DNA of 64,000 nt, taken from the NCBI GenBank assembly GCA_023212645.1, contig JALBYC010000008.1, positions 1 through 64,000 on the forward strand, read 5' to 3'. The notes below the pieces were generated by a model, which had not been told where the DNA came from, ran no database searches, and worked only from the letters and a program-made list of their open reading frames with translations. The translations under genes and the position numbers were made by a program. The stretch is from Farysia itapuensis. Taxonomy: Eukaryota > Basidiomycota > Ustilaginomycetes > Ustilaginales > Ustilaginaceae. This document shows, piece by piece, positions 1-9,053 of the stretch; the first letter of the stretch is position 1, and each line of letters opens with the position of its first letter.

Positions 1-77
1 GCTGTGGTATTAGGGTGGTGGGTGGAAAGTGGGGAGCCTTGACGTAGGACGCAGAGCAGAGTACCAGCGAGGAGAGC
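1..77. repeat. Perfect 77-bp direct repeat, copy 1 (second copy at 3785-3861)
   Basis: Bases 1-77 are identical to 3785-3861, and identity stops sharply at base 78. The second copy lies immediately upstream of the ATG of the minus-strand MFS sugar transporter at 2134-3783, so this copy is probably the leader of a second, same-orientation transporter whose ATG would sit just left of the window edge. The repeat may continue beyond the left edge. A recent tandem duplication, gene conversion, or an assembly artefact could explain it. Confidence 0.9.
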
Positions 78-487
78 TGAGCTTCCAGCCTGCCCGCCGG
101 TCCGGGCCCAATTCGGCCAGCATAGATTCTGAATACCATGCAAAACTTACTGGCCATCCCTAATGGCTTGACGGCCAGTCTTTTGCGCAATTGACTCTCA
201 TGTAAAGTACGCCTCTCTGAGTGCGATTCGACGGCGATGATGTGAGCTTGAAAGCGTCTTGTAGCGACAATTTCTGAAGTAGGATATGGCGATCCTTTGC
301 GGGTTCCAGCGTGGTCCGCGTCGGAGTATGAGAACCACGTAAATCTCGGATGTCGGAGAACTTTTTTGTGACTCACAAAATTTGGTGGCGAAGCTGAGTT
401 GAACCCCTTTCCGGCAATGCAGGCTGAAGCAGGGTGAGTTCAGCGCTCTCCTCTGCTCCACTCGCACAAAGGCACTTTCAACGTTAA
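78..487. promoter_or_regulatory. Intergenic region upstream of the SSU1-like gene
   Basis: No coding sequence is supported here. If the inferred transporter paralogue exists left of the window, this 410-bp stretch is a bidirectional promoter shared by it and the SSU1-like gene. I see no clear TATA box and no repeat beyond the 77-bp copy at its left end. Confidence 0.45.
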
Positions 488-1978
488 ATGACGGAGAACC
501 GCAACAGGCTTTCTGATAGTGATGTCGAGCAGCAGGCCGATGTAACGGGGCCAAATACTTCGGCAAGGCCATCAGATCCACTCGGTCCTGATGCAGCTGG
601 AAAGGAAGTTGGCAGTTTCGCCTCAGAACAAGACGCGACCAGGGCCACAGACAGCAATACCAACAATGTCAACGCTCAAAGCCGTTTCACTCGGTCGAAA
701 CGCGAGATTCGGCGTATCACGCTCCATTTTACTCCTAGCTGGTTCAGCGTAAACATGGGCACAGGGATCTCTGCGATTCTCCTGCACCAGCTTCCGTATC
801 AATTCAATGGCCTTGGCATCATCGCCAACGTGATCTTCGGCCTCAATGTTATCCTTTTCATTCTATTCGTTGCCGTCAGTGTGGCCAGATACACGGTATG
901 GCCAACTATGGGACCCACAATGCTCTTTCATCCAACACAATCCTTGTTCCTGGGAACGTTTGCAATGGGATTCGCCACCATCGTCAACATGTGTGCCTTG
1001 TCAGTAGCACCTGCCTGGGGTCCCAAATTTGCTATCTTCACGTGGGTGCTCTGGTGGATTGATGCTGTCATCTCCATTGTCATCTGCATCGGCGTGCCGT
1101 TTCTTCAATTCACGCGACACGATCAAAGCCTCGACAAAGTGTCGGGTGTTTGGTTCCTTCCCGTCGTCTCGACTATTGTCGCCGCTGCAAGCGGCGGCAT
1201 TGTTGCGGAAATACTGCCACCAGCTCACGCTCGTCTCACGCTAGAAGTTTCGTGGATTCTGTGGGGTACAGGATTCCCCTTAGCCATCTTACTTATGGCT
1301 CTGTACTACGCGCGACTCGCCATCTACAAAATACCGCCAGCAGCTCTGATCGTCAGTGCTTTTCTGCCTCTAGGCCCGTGTGGGCAAGGTGCTTTTGGTT
1401 TGCTCAAAATCTCCTATACACTTCGATCGATCACAAGCAAAACAGGCCAGGCCCTCATAGCCGGCCAGACGGCGCAAGAAGCGCAGACATTTGCTGACAT
1501 CATTTACGCCGTCACAATACCTATCGCACTGGTGATATGGGGTCTGGGACTCGTCTGGTTGGCGTTGGCCGTCGGCTTTTTGCTCGATTTGGCTGCGGTG
1601 CAACGGCTCACCTTCAATCTGGGATGGTGGGGCTTCACGTTTCCCCTGGGCGTCTTTTGCACGGCAACAACGCAGCTCGGCAAAGAACTCAACAGCGATG
1701 CGTTCAAGATCCTCGGCACCGTACTATCACTGGTCGAGGTTGCACTTTGGCTGTACATTGCGACGCGGACAGCCATCGGAGCATTCTCGGGAAAGCTATT
1801 TTTCTCGCCCTGCTTAGCAGAGCAAGGTGGAGAACCGCCCGTCTTTGTGGCCCCGGCTCGCAAATACGCCTATGAGCCTCGCGAAGTCTCGCCATCCAAT
1901 GCATCAAGTCGAAGAGCTTCGCGCTTTGCAAAATCGATATCCCCAAGACGCACCTCTCGTGGCCGCTCATCCAAGTAG
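488..1978 (+). CDS. SSU1: SSU1-like sulfite efflux pump (TDT family)
   Basis: A 496-residue intronless protein starting at a clear ATG. After about 75 polar residues it has roughly ten hydrophobic segments of the tellurite-resistance/dicarboxylate transporter (TDT) fold. The first begins after FTPSWFSVNMGTGISA, the position where SSU1 proteins have a related motif. A loop with KIPPAAL followed by LGPCGQGAFGLL closely resembles the SSU1 signature region, which favours a plasma-membrane sulfite exporter over the malate permease Mae1 of the same family. The C-terminal tail is Ser/Arg-rich and cytosolic. SSU1 pumps remove sulfite made during sulfur assimilation or cysteine breakdown. The subfamily is fairly certain; the substrate rests on family resemblance. 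Confidence 0.86.
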   Translation: MTENRNRLSDSDVEQQADVTGPNTSARPSDPLGPDAAGKEVGSFASEQDATRATDSNTNNVNAQSRFTRSKREIRRITLHFTPSWFSVNMGTGISAILLHQLPYQFNGLGIIANVIFGLNVILFILFVAVSVARYTVWPTMGPTMLFHPTQSLFLGTFAMGFATIVNMCALSVAPAWGPKFAIFTWVLWWIDAVISIVICIGVPFLQFTRHDQSLDKVSGVWFLPVVSTIVAAASGGIVAEILPPAHARLTLEVSWILWGTGFPLAILLMALYYARLAIYKIPPAALIVSAFLPLGPCGQGAFGLLKISYTLRSITSKTGQALIAGQTAQEAQTFADIIYAVTIPIALVIWGLGLVWLALAVGFLLDLAAVQRLTFNLGWWGFTFPLGVFCTATTQLGKELNSDAFKILGTVLSLVEVALWLYIATRTAIGAFSGKLFFSPCLAEQGGEPPVFVAPARKYAYEPREVSPSNASSRRASRFAKSISPRRTSRGRSSK

Positions 1979-2133
1979 CTGCAATGCTTGGACAAGAGCA
2001 TTTCAGCGCTCAAGGCGCAGGACAGTCTCTCTATATGATCTCATACTGATATAATTGCAAACGAACATGCGGAAAAGTAACCCCTAATATAAAGAACAAA
2101 GATGACCGTGGGAGAAGACGCAATACAAGATAT

Positions 2134-3783
2134 TTAGTGTTTCTTGTCGTCCTCGTCGATAGACTTGTTGTCTGGAGTTTCGTTGGAGTAGCCAAGGGGA
2201 GAAGCAGTCTGTGCCTCGGTGATGGAGTCCTTGGAAGACTTCTTCCTGTCGGAACGTCGGTTGGCAGTCCAGCCGATTCGGTACCAGGGCTTGTCGAAGA
2301 GGTTGTGGATGTCCTCCAGCTGCATACCAGCAGTCTCGGGCATAAAGAAGAAGACAAAGAGGCAACCAGCCAGCGCGATGAGCGAGTAGAAGAGGAATGT
2401 TCCAAAGTTGCCCCAGCTGTTGAGCATTGGGTTAAGCGATCGAGTTGCTGCGTACTGCATGGCAAAGTGGATGAGCGAGACGACAGCAACACCAAGAGCT
2501 CGGACTGTGATGTCAAACATTTCTGTCTGCGACAAATACTGAACAGAGTTGACACCGATGGCCCAAGCAAGACCAGAGAGATAGAAGAAGAAGATAGCAG
2601 CCGTTGCGGCGTTCTTGTCGGCCTGAGTCTCGTTTGCCTTGGTAACACCAGCAGTGTACTTGAGGAACAGGGCAAGGAAGAGAGAACAGCAGCATTGAAG
2701 CAAAAGACCAGTGGTGACAGCAACCTTTCGGCCGAGCATGTCAACGAGGAAGAAGGCGGCCGCGAGCGAAGAAATGAGCTTGACGATACCAAAGATACCA
2801 GTGGTCAAGAACTTGGTCCTCGTTCCACCGGGAACGCCGAGCAGACCAAAGATCTTGGGAGCGAAGATTGTGTACACACCTCCGCCAGACATTTGACCAA
2901 GGACCTGGATGCCAACACCGAGGAAGAGAATGTACTGGTTGTTCTTGTTGGTGACAAGCTTCTTGCCAATCTGGAAGAGAGTAAGGCCTTCAAGAGCCCT
3001 CTTCTCAGCCTCGATTTGCTGTTCCATGACGACCAGCTCTTCGGCAACGTAAGGGTGGTCGACGTCCATGTTTCGGAGGTAAGCCAGCGACTTTCGACCC
3101 TCTTCGTATCGTCCCTGCTTGATAAGCCATCGAGGAGACTCTTTGGCAAAAATGCAGCCGATGAAGGTGAGGCCAGCAAAGATGAAGTTGATACCGGCGG
3201 GGATCATCCACTGGTTAGCGTCTGTGTTTCCGAAGTGGATCGAGGTACCGAGGTTAGTCCAATAGCCAAGCAAAATACCGATATACACGGAACCTGAGAA
3301 AATGCAGACACAGAGACCTCGAATGGCTTTGGGAGCTATCTCCGCAAGGTACACCGGCGCAACAACTGGTGTGAAACCCACTCCCAAGCCCGCTATAAAT
3401 CTGCCGGCGAGGAGCTGGTCGTAGTTTCCAGGGCGATGTGTGCCGCTGGCGCCAGCAGAGGTCATCCAGATGGCGGTACCAAAGATCCAAAGAAGACAGG
3501 CAAGCATAGACGTACGCAATCGTCCCAGACGGTCACAGAGGAAGAAGGCAATAGCCGAGCCAACGATGGAGCCAAGCTGGAGCTGCGATGCGATCGTAGC
3601 TTCCTGTGGTGAGTTGTCGTCAAAGCCAAAAGTGTTGATAAAGCTGTGTTGTTTAAGACATCCGGAAATAATGCCTTCGTCGAGACCTCGGGAAATACCA
3701 AGAGCGCCAACAGCCCAGGCACTAGCCCAGAGCCGCCATCCTCGAGCCTCGCGAGGTGTGTCCTTGAGGTGCGCAAGCAACAT
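2134..3783 (-). CDS. MFS sugar transporter (hexose/quinate-type permease)
   Basis: A 549-residue member of the sugar porter family of the major facilitator superfamily, with twelve predicted membrane spans. Family marks are visible: GRFIAGLGVGFTPVVAPVYL followed by EIAPKAIRG after span 5, ESPRWLIKQGR in the central loop, and MPETAG before the cytosolic C-terminus. The frame is open 36 codons further upstream, but the ATG at 3783 gives the usual short N-terminus (MLLAHLKDT), and the upstream part is the 77-bp repeat shared with the left edge. The C-terminal tail is Ser/Lys/Asp-rich, ending DEDDKKH. It probably imports a monosaccharide or related polyol or acid by proton symport; the exact substrate cannot be read from sequence. 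Confidence 0.88.
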   Translation of the reverse strand: MLLAHLKDTPREARGWRLWASAWAVGALGISRGLDEGIISGCLKQHSFINTFGFDDNSPQEATIASQLQLGSIVGSAIAFFLCDRLGRLRTSMLACLLWIFGTAIWMTSAGASGTHRPGNYDQLLAGRFIAGLGVGFTPVVAPVYLAEIAPKAIRGLCVCIFSGSVYIGILLGYWTNLGTSIHFGNTDANQWMIPAGINFIFAGLTFIGCIFAKESPRWLIKQGRYEEGRKSLAYLRNMDVDHPYVAEELVVMEQQIEAEKRALEGLTLFQIGKKLVTNKNNQYILFLGVGIQVLGQMSGGGVYTIFAPKIFGLLGVPGGTRTKFLTTGIFGIVKLISSLAAAFFLVDMLGRKVAVTTGLLLQCCCSLFLALFLKYTAGVTKANETQADKNAATAAIFFFYLSGLAWAIGVNSVQYLSQTEMFDITVRALGVAVVSLIHFAMQYAATRSLNPMLNSWGNFGTFLFYSLIALAGCLFVFFFMPETAGMQLEDIHNLFDKPWYRIGWTANRRSDRKKSSKDSITEAQTASPLGYSNETPDNKSIDEDDKKH

Positions 3784-3784
3784 T

Positions 3785-3861
3785 GCTGTGGTATTAGGGT
3801 GGTGGGTGGAAAGTGGGGAGCCTTGACGTAGGACGCAGAGCAGAGTACCAGCGAGGAGAGC
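3785..3861. repeat. Perfect 77-bp direct repeat, copy 2
   Basis: Identical to bases 1-77. It covers the presumed 5' leader of the MFS transporter, directly abutting the start codon region. Beyond 3861 the two flanks are unrelated. Confidence 0.9.
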
Positions 3862-5659
3862 GATGTCTTTATATGTTTCTAGAATGATCAAGTGTACCCC
3901 GCAGATTTAGAAGACTTGGAGCCCCACAGGTACGTGCGATCCCATGGGATAAAGTGCGCTGCACGATGCAGCTTTCGAGACACTCGAGCCATACGCGAGC
4001 AACCACGCCACGAAATGTTTGGGTAAACCGGTGTGCTGTTGGAGGTGCAGCGCCAAGACTTTGTTCAAGGAAACATCCCGGAACAGTCCGGACTGCGGAA
4101 AGCATCAGAGGGCCAGCATCATTGCCTGTAACACATCGAGACAACGGAATGATCCGAGGAGAGCCAAGGAGACCTGTCACAGGTGGAGAAAATCTGCGTG
4201 GTCGATACCCGAAATTGTATTGGCAACCGCGTCCAGGTATGCGAAAATCAGAACTCTGTGTATCCGAGTACTATGAGCCTCAACGGCGGGAGTGTCTTGG
4301 GGAATAGAACGTCGGCGTGGGGAGCAGTAAACTGATCCTCGAACGGGATGGGAGCGGACCGAGCGGTGTGAGTACCTGAGCAGCACAGGGCTCTCTGTCA
4401 GCCTGTCTAGTTTGGCAAGCCTTGGCACTTCCCCCACACGCACCCGAAATCTATAAAAAAATTCAACTCCGCCCTGTTCGCCGGTCTTGGCACTGGATTT
4501 TACCGATGGTTGTACGAGCCTGTCTGTCAGGTAACCTTGCCTCCCGCAACGTGGACCGCCGCACCCGTGGGCTTCTGCAGGTCCGGTCACCGGAAACATC
4601 CGTCCTCTTCACAACCCCCCATTCGTACAATATTATGCCGCGCCAAAGCTCTATGGGCTTATGCTCAGCAATCCTGCCTGCCCGATTGCGAAGCTGTCTG
4701 TCTTTCTAAGCAAGGTCCGTCTAAACAAGTGCTGACTTGACGTGATGATCGTCAGCTGCTACCTATTGATCCAGCGTTGTGCACCGGCAATTCGGAAGTC
4801 TCCGTGTTCCGCTTTACGGGTCCTGTCTCATGCACGGAATTTGCCTAATGCCAAGACTTGGTTGTAGCCTTTCTAGATGCTCGGAGGCGGGTCGGCCTAT
4901 ATTGGTCAGCGACTTCGAGCTTCCGCCAAATCAAAGCGAGTTCGGTGCCCCCCTGTATTTCAGGGTTCGTTGAAATTGCCGTAGGTGTGTTGGTCCGCAC
5001 CTCGCACACGCGAACACTTTGATAGATGCAAAAGAAAACTGGCCTGCATCTCCCCTTGTTGACGGATCTTTGAGAGAGCTACGTCAGGTTTTCATGTCTT
5101 TCAGCCTGTTGGGCGCAGACACTGCTGTTGCCTGAAACTTCTTCGACATGTTTTCATGCGGGTCGTTTGGCGTAATGGCGACTTGAAAATAGCATTGCTG
5201 TGAGCTGCTGTTTCCGTAGGTATCTCAGTGAGTGCGCGCGTAGACAGTCGGGCTACTTCACTGGTTATGTTTTCGGAGCAGGCCGTCATCCGTACTGAGG
5301 ACAAAGCATCGACAGGCACGGCACTCGTGAAAGAATGGCACAGAGGGCGGTATTGCCTTCACATCGCTGGTCACCTTAGTGCTGATGGACCACACACGAC
5401 TAAGAAGTTACACGTGCCGCTAACTCTCCTAAGGCGGTCAGTGTTGTCGAATCAGCACAATCGCCGGACACCACGAGCTTTCTTCTTGCCTGCAAGTTTG
5501 GGCAGCTGCGTGTTATCGACAGAGTCAATTCGAGATCCGAATCCCGATGAATTGAGATTCAATTCGGATACCGGCTTGCCGGCTTCGTGACGTTTGTGGT
5601 GGTAGTGCTGGTTGCCCGCACCCACCTTTGCCTACATCAGAAGCGCCTTTCTCGCCAGT
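3862..5659. other. Intergenic region, about 1.8 kb, no supported gene
   Basis: The stretch carries the promoters of the MFS gene (minus) and the GST gene (plus). Open frames are all under 145 codons and show no domain. A TATA-like CTATAAAAAAATTC lies near 4450, and an ATG at 4506 opens a 67-codon frame of unremarkable composition. A single CCG-N5-CGG occurs at 4088-4098, a useful background count for the cluster motif discussed at 51-60 kb. Confidence 0.5.
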
Positions 5660-6420
5660 ATGACTATCATCGTACACCATCTGACTAACTCGCGATCTCA
5701 GCGAATCCTCTGGCTTCTGGAGGAGATGGGCATCGACTATGAGATCAAAAAGTACGAACGTCTCCCGTCGAAGTTAGCACCACCAGAACTCTTAGCCGTC
5801 CACCCGACCGGAAAGGCTCCTCTGATCACGGACACAGCGAATGGAAAGAACAAGGTCATTGCAGAATCTGGTGCCATCGTGGAGTACCTCATTCGCAACT
5901 ATGGCAAGGGAGGCTTCGTACCTGCTGATCCCGAGCGCATCGATGATGAGACCTTCTTTACCCATTTCGCCGAAGGCTCGCTGATGCCCACGCTGGTCAT
6001 GAAGCTGGTCTTCAACATTTTCCCGAACCAGATGCCCTTCTATATCCGCTTTCTTGGCAGAGCTATCGCTGCTGGCGTCAACGCCTCCTTTATTGACCCG
6101 GATCTCAAACGCAAAAGTGATTTCGTCGGAGACTATTTGGACAACCATGCGGAAGGCGGTAAGGGCTTTATTACCGGTGGGGACAAGGACGGCAAACCCG
6201 TAAGTTCTTCTGAACAGAGTCTGTCCGGACACGACGTTCTGACTTTGACTTTTCGCAGACCGCTGCCGACTTTCAGATGTTCTTCCCTCTGGAGGCAATG
6301 ATGGCCGGACGTGTAGCAAATCCACCTGCGTCCATCAAGGCCTACATTGAATTCGTACACAGTCGTCCGGCATACCAACGTGCTCTTGAAAAGGGTGGTC
6401 CTTTCCAAGTTGCCGGCTAG
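5660..6420 (+). CDS. Glutathione S-transferase, Gtt1-like
   Basis: Two exons, 5660-6199 and 6259-6420, joined across a 59-nt intron (GTAAGT to CGCAG), give 233 residues, close to yeast Gtt1 (234). The N-terminal thioredoxin fold shows SQRILWLLEEMGIDYEIKKY, the HPTGKAPLI stretch with the conserved cis-Pro region, and AESGAIVEYLI, where Glu-Ser binds the glutathione gamma-glutamyl group. The all-helical C-terminal half follows and ends in SRPAYQRALEKGG, a typical GST end motif. The start at 5660 is preferred because upstream residues do not fit the family. Role: conjugation of glutathione to electrophiles or peroxide detoxification, cytosolic or membrane-associated. Confidence 0.9.
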
Positions 6421-6761
6421 GCCCGCGTTCTTATCCCTCGCAGTCTTACCGCCATAATTTGATCTGAAAACATCGACTTTTTCCCACATACATTCAGACG
6501 CAAGTAGGATCGCGATAGTGACTCGGTGACACTCGAGCATAGACCACAGACACCTTTTTGAGAAACAGGCATCGAGTGCCTTTTTATTCAGTCAGTACCA
6601 GGCTGTGCCTTAGGCCAAAGAGTGAAAGTGCGGGTTTTGTACAGACAGGGTAATGCATGGGTAGAGAAATCGTATGCGTAAAAGGAAGGCAAGATCGCAG
6701 TTCAGAGGCGTTCAACGACAAAGTCAGCCGTCTGGAAAGCAAACCATGAGGTTGGAGAAGA
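6421..6761. other. 3' intergenic region between GST and RPL11
   Basis: The two genes converge here. The region should hold both 3' untranslated regions and polyadenylation sites; no open frame is worth calling. Confidence 0.5.
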
Positions 6762-7652
6762 TTAGCGCATGATGATGCCGTCGAAACGCTGCTTGAACCA
6801 AGCGGCAGTCTCCTCCTTCTTGACCTTGTGTGGGGCGCCGATCTTGGCAGTTCGCTGCTTTCGTCGAGCGACTCGGGCACCAGGGCGTGTCATGCAGACG
6901 AAAAAGTCCATACCGAAAATGCCGATAGATGGGTCGTACTTGATGCCGAGGTCAATGTGTTCTGTAACACCGAAGCCGAAGTTGCCGGTGTCGGAGAAGT
7001 TACGTCGACGCAGCTCGTACTCCTTTACCTTGAGGCCACGCTCAATGATCTCCTCGGCCTTAGGGCCTCGGATGGTGACGTGGCAAGCAATCTTCTCGTT
7101 ACGTCGGATACCGAAACCTCGGAGAGTGTATCGGGCCTTGCTGGTAACGGGGGTCTGACCGGTAAGCTGCTCGAGCACTTTGGTAGCTCGGGTCAGTCTG
7201 TCACCAGACTCTCCGACGGAGATGTTGATGACGAGCTTGTCCACCTTCAGCTCCTGTATAACGAGAAAGTGTGAAATTGTCAGTCATATGCATCTTGCGG
7301 AACAATATCGCTGCCCCCTATCTAGTCTCGTGTCGGGTGGGAAAACGTCGGCAGGCTGACAATGAACGATGCAGGGTGATAGCAGACTGCGCAACTTTCA
7401 GAGACACTTTGTCGTCCCATCTGCTGACTGAAACTGTTGACGCTGCCGCAAATCTGGAGCATGTAGCTGCTTGCCATCTGCCCGTGCCATCTCCAAAAGC
7501 CAGCATGCCGATGGTCCGTTTCGGCGGCCGGAGGTAGCCTAGCAGTGTCGTTCTGCGGAGCGAGAGACTAGACGGAGGCTGCAGTAGATGCTGATGCTGC
7601 GAGTCTGTGTACACACCTTCATGGGGTTGATAGCCTTGCTGGATTCCGCCAT
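6762..7652 (-). CDS. RPL11: 60S ribosomal protein L11 (uL5)
   Basis: Two exons: 7617-7652 encodes [12 protein letters not shown] and 6762-7253 encodes the rest, giving 175 residues against 174 in yeast. The body carries long stretches almost invariant in eukaryotes, such as [39 protein letters not shown] and [18 protein letters not shown]11 sits in the central protuberance of the large subunit next to 5S rRNA. The single intron (7254-7616, 363 nt) is by far the longest seen in the window; its 3' end has an ACTGAC branch-like site and TATACAG acceptor. The first exon was found by looking for the conserved N-terminus, because it is too short to stand out as a frame. Confidence 0.96.
7254..7616 (-). 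other. Long intron of RPL11
   Basis: Donor GTGTGTAC, acceptor TATACAG. At 363 nt it is about five times the length of other introns here. Long introns of ribosomal protein genes often carry a snoRNA or regulatory RNA element. I looked for C/D box pairs on the minus strand and found no convincing one, so no RNA gene is called. Confidence 0.8.
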
Positions 7653-9053
7653 CTTGATTATAGTGTGATGATCGTGACGAAGGCAAAGAGAACCAGTGAA
7701 CGGATCCACCCTGAATGCCTACGATTCTAAGCGGCCAAATTCTAGCAGAGCTCGGCCGAAATCCAACATCACGTGAAACGTCACGTTTATGTCTTACAAA
7801 TTTGTTAGACTCACTTCGTCGGTCGTAGCGGGCTGCCATCGGGGTCATCGGCCTTTAGACCTTTTTTGGGCACGGGTCGACCGACTGTTGCCAGCTCGCT
7901 TGCCCATGTTTCGGCGTGCTTATCTATCACTCCACATAGCCGCGTACCAGACACACTTTGCACACAAGCAACATAACATAATGCTGTCGGCGAAGTTGTA
8001 TCAATGCCAATGTGGTTGAAGCATATGATTTCGTGAAGGCGTGCGGCACAGTGGGATCGTCTGTGGACGCAACCTGTGGGGCTGAACTTCTCTAGGCTGA
8101 TCGACGGCGACGCATTTAGCGGGGAGCGCCTTGTTTTCGCGTCAAAGAACCAGGCACAGCAAGAGTGTGCGCGGCAAAAGTTCCAAGATCGGCACGTCAG
8201 CTGATGCGTGCAAAATGCGTCGACTTTGGTCAATCCTTAGTCGCTCTAGATCAGACCTTCAGTAATGACACAGTCAGTGGCTTGCGACTTATCTTGTCCC
8301 ATAGGGTGAGATCAAAGCCACCTGCGCGCATCACCCGGAAAGAAACGAAGCTAAGGTGGGACGGGGAGCTGTGAGCGGACAATAATTGAGCTAAGGGTCG
8401 CGGGTGTAGAAATGTGCGCCAAAGTATGATGTTAGTCTGACGCGCTTACTCGTCCATGCTACCGTCTGTGGCCGTCGTACGTGTTCCCGTACTAGCCTTA
8501 CTTCCTTAAGGAGCCAACCTTGATACACGCGCACTCTCCACTCTGGAAGCAACAGCATCTTCTCATTTGGTAGCAGCACTGCGTTCGTCATCACTAGGCA
8601 CGCGGTGCAGCCGAAGCAGGGTGAGGCTGGAAGTGTAAGGCATTTAAAATCCAAAAAGTGTTTTGGGGCAAATTAGCCATTATAAACATTCGAAAGGCCA
8701 AATCCCGTCATCGAATTTGTGCGTCAGATGCTGTTTGACAGCCACCGCACTCACATCGCGGTAAGAGCGCCTCGGCTGATGCTGTCCCTATCATCTGACT
8801 TGGCATGCCCTCTTGGCAGCTCAATCTCATCATCTTGTTCCACAATCACTCACACACAACCGTCATTTCTCACCTCTCCCATGTTCAGCACATAGCCAAT
8901 CGTCTTGGTCCAACCAGCTCACTTCACCACTCACTATCTCCACAGCGCCCAGTATCTTGGACGCTGCTATGATGCCGCTGTCTGCCTTCGAATCTCTCTA
9001 GACCGCTGTCGCTACTAAGGCTCGACCTTCCACCACCTCTCTAACCCGGCAAC
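7653..9053. promoter_or_regulatory. Divergent intergenic region between RPL11 and the 9-kb orphan
   Basis: About 1.4 kb without a supported gene. Some 120 bp upstream of the RPL11 ATG lies TCACGTGA (7769-7776), a perfect E-box palindrome, followed at once by AACGTCACGTT (about 7777-7787), a CRE-like near-palindrome; together they are good candidates for RPL11 control elements. The right-hand 250 bp is strongly CT/CA-rich, typical of a fungal 5' leader for the gene at 9054. Confidence 0.5.

Noticed and set aside
2137..3297. 386-codon open frame on the plus strand
   Set aside because: It is antisense to the MFS sugar transporter and is low-complexity Glu/Asp/Ser-rich, as expected for a shadow.
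4422..4709. 95-codon frame near a TATA-like sequence
   Set aside because: No signal peptide, domain or conserved feature; composition looks like random frame.
7254..7616. snoRNA inside the long RPL11 intron
   Set aside because: No convincing C box (RTGATGA) and D box (CTGA) pair with terminal stem was found on the minus strand.
7811..8233. 140-codon minus-strand frame and a short MGKRAGN-type ORF upstream of RPL11
   Set aside because: The first has no family similarity and an unlikely Cys/His-rich composition; the second stops after 20 codons and does not match L41, L29 or ELOF1 starts.
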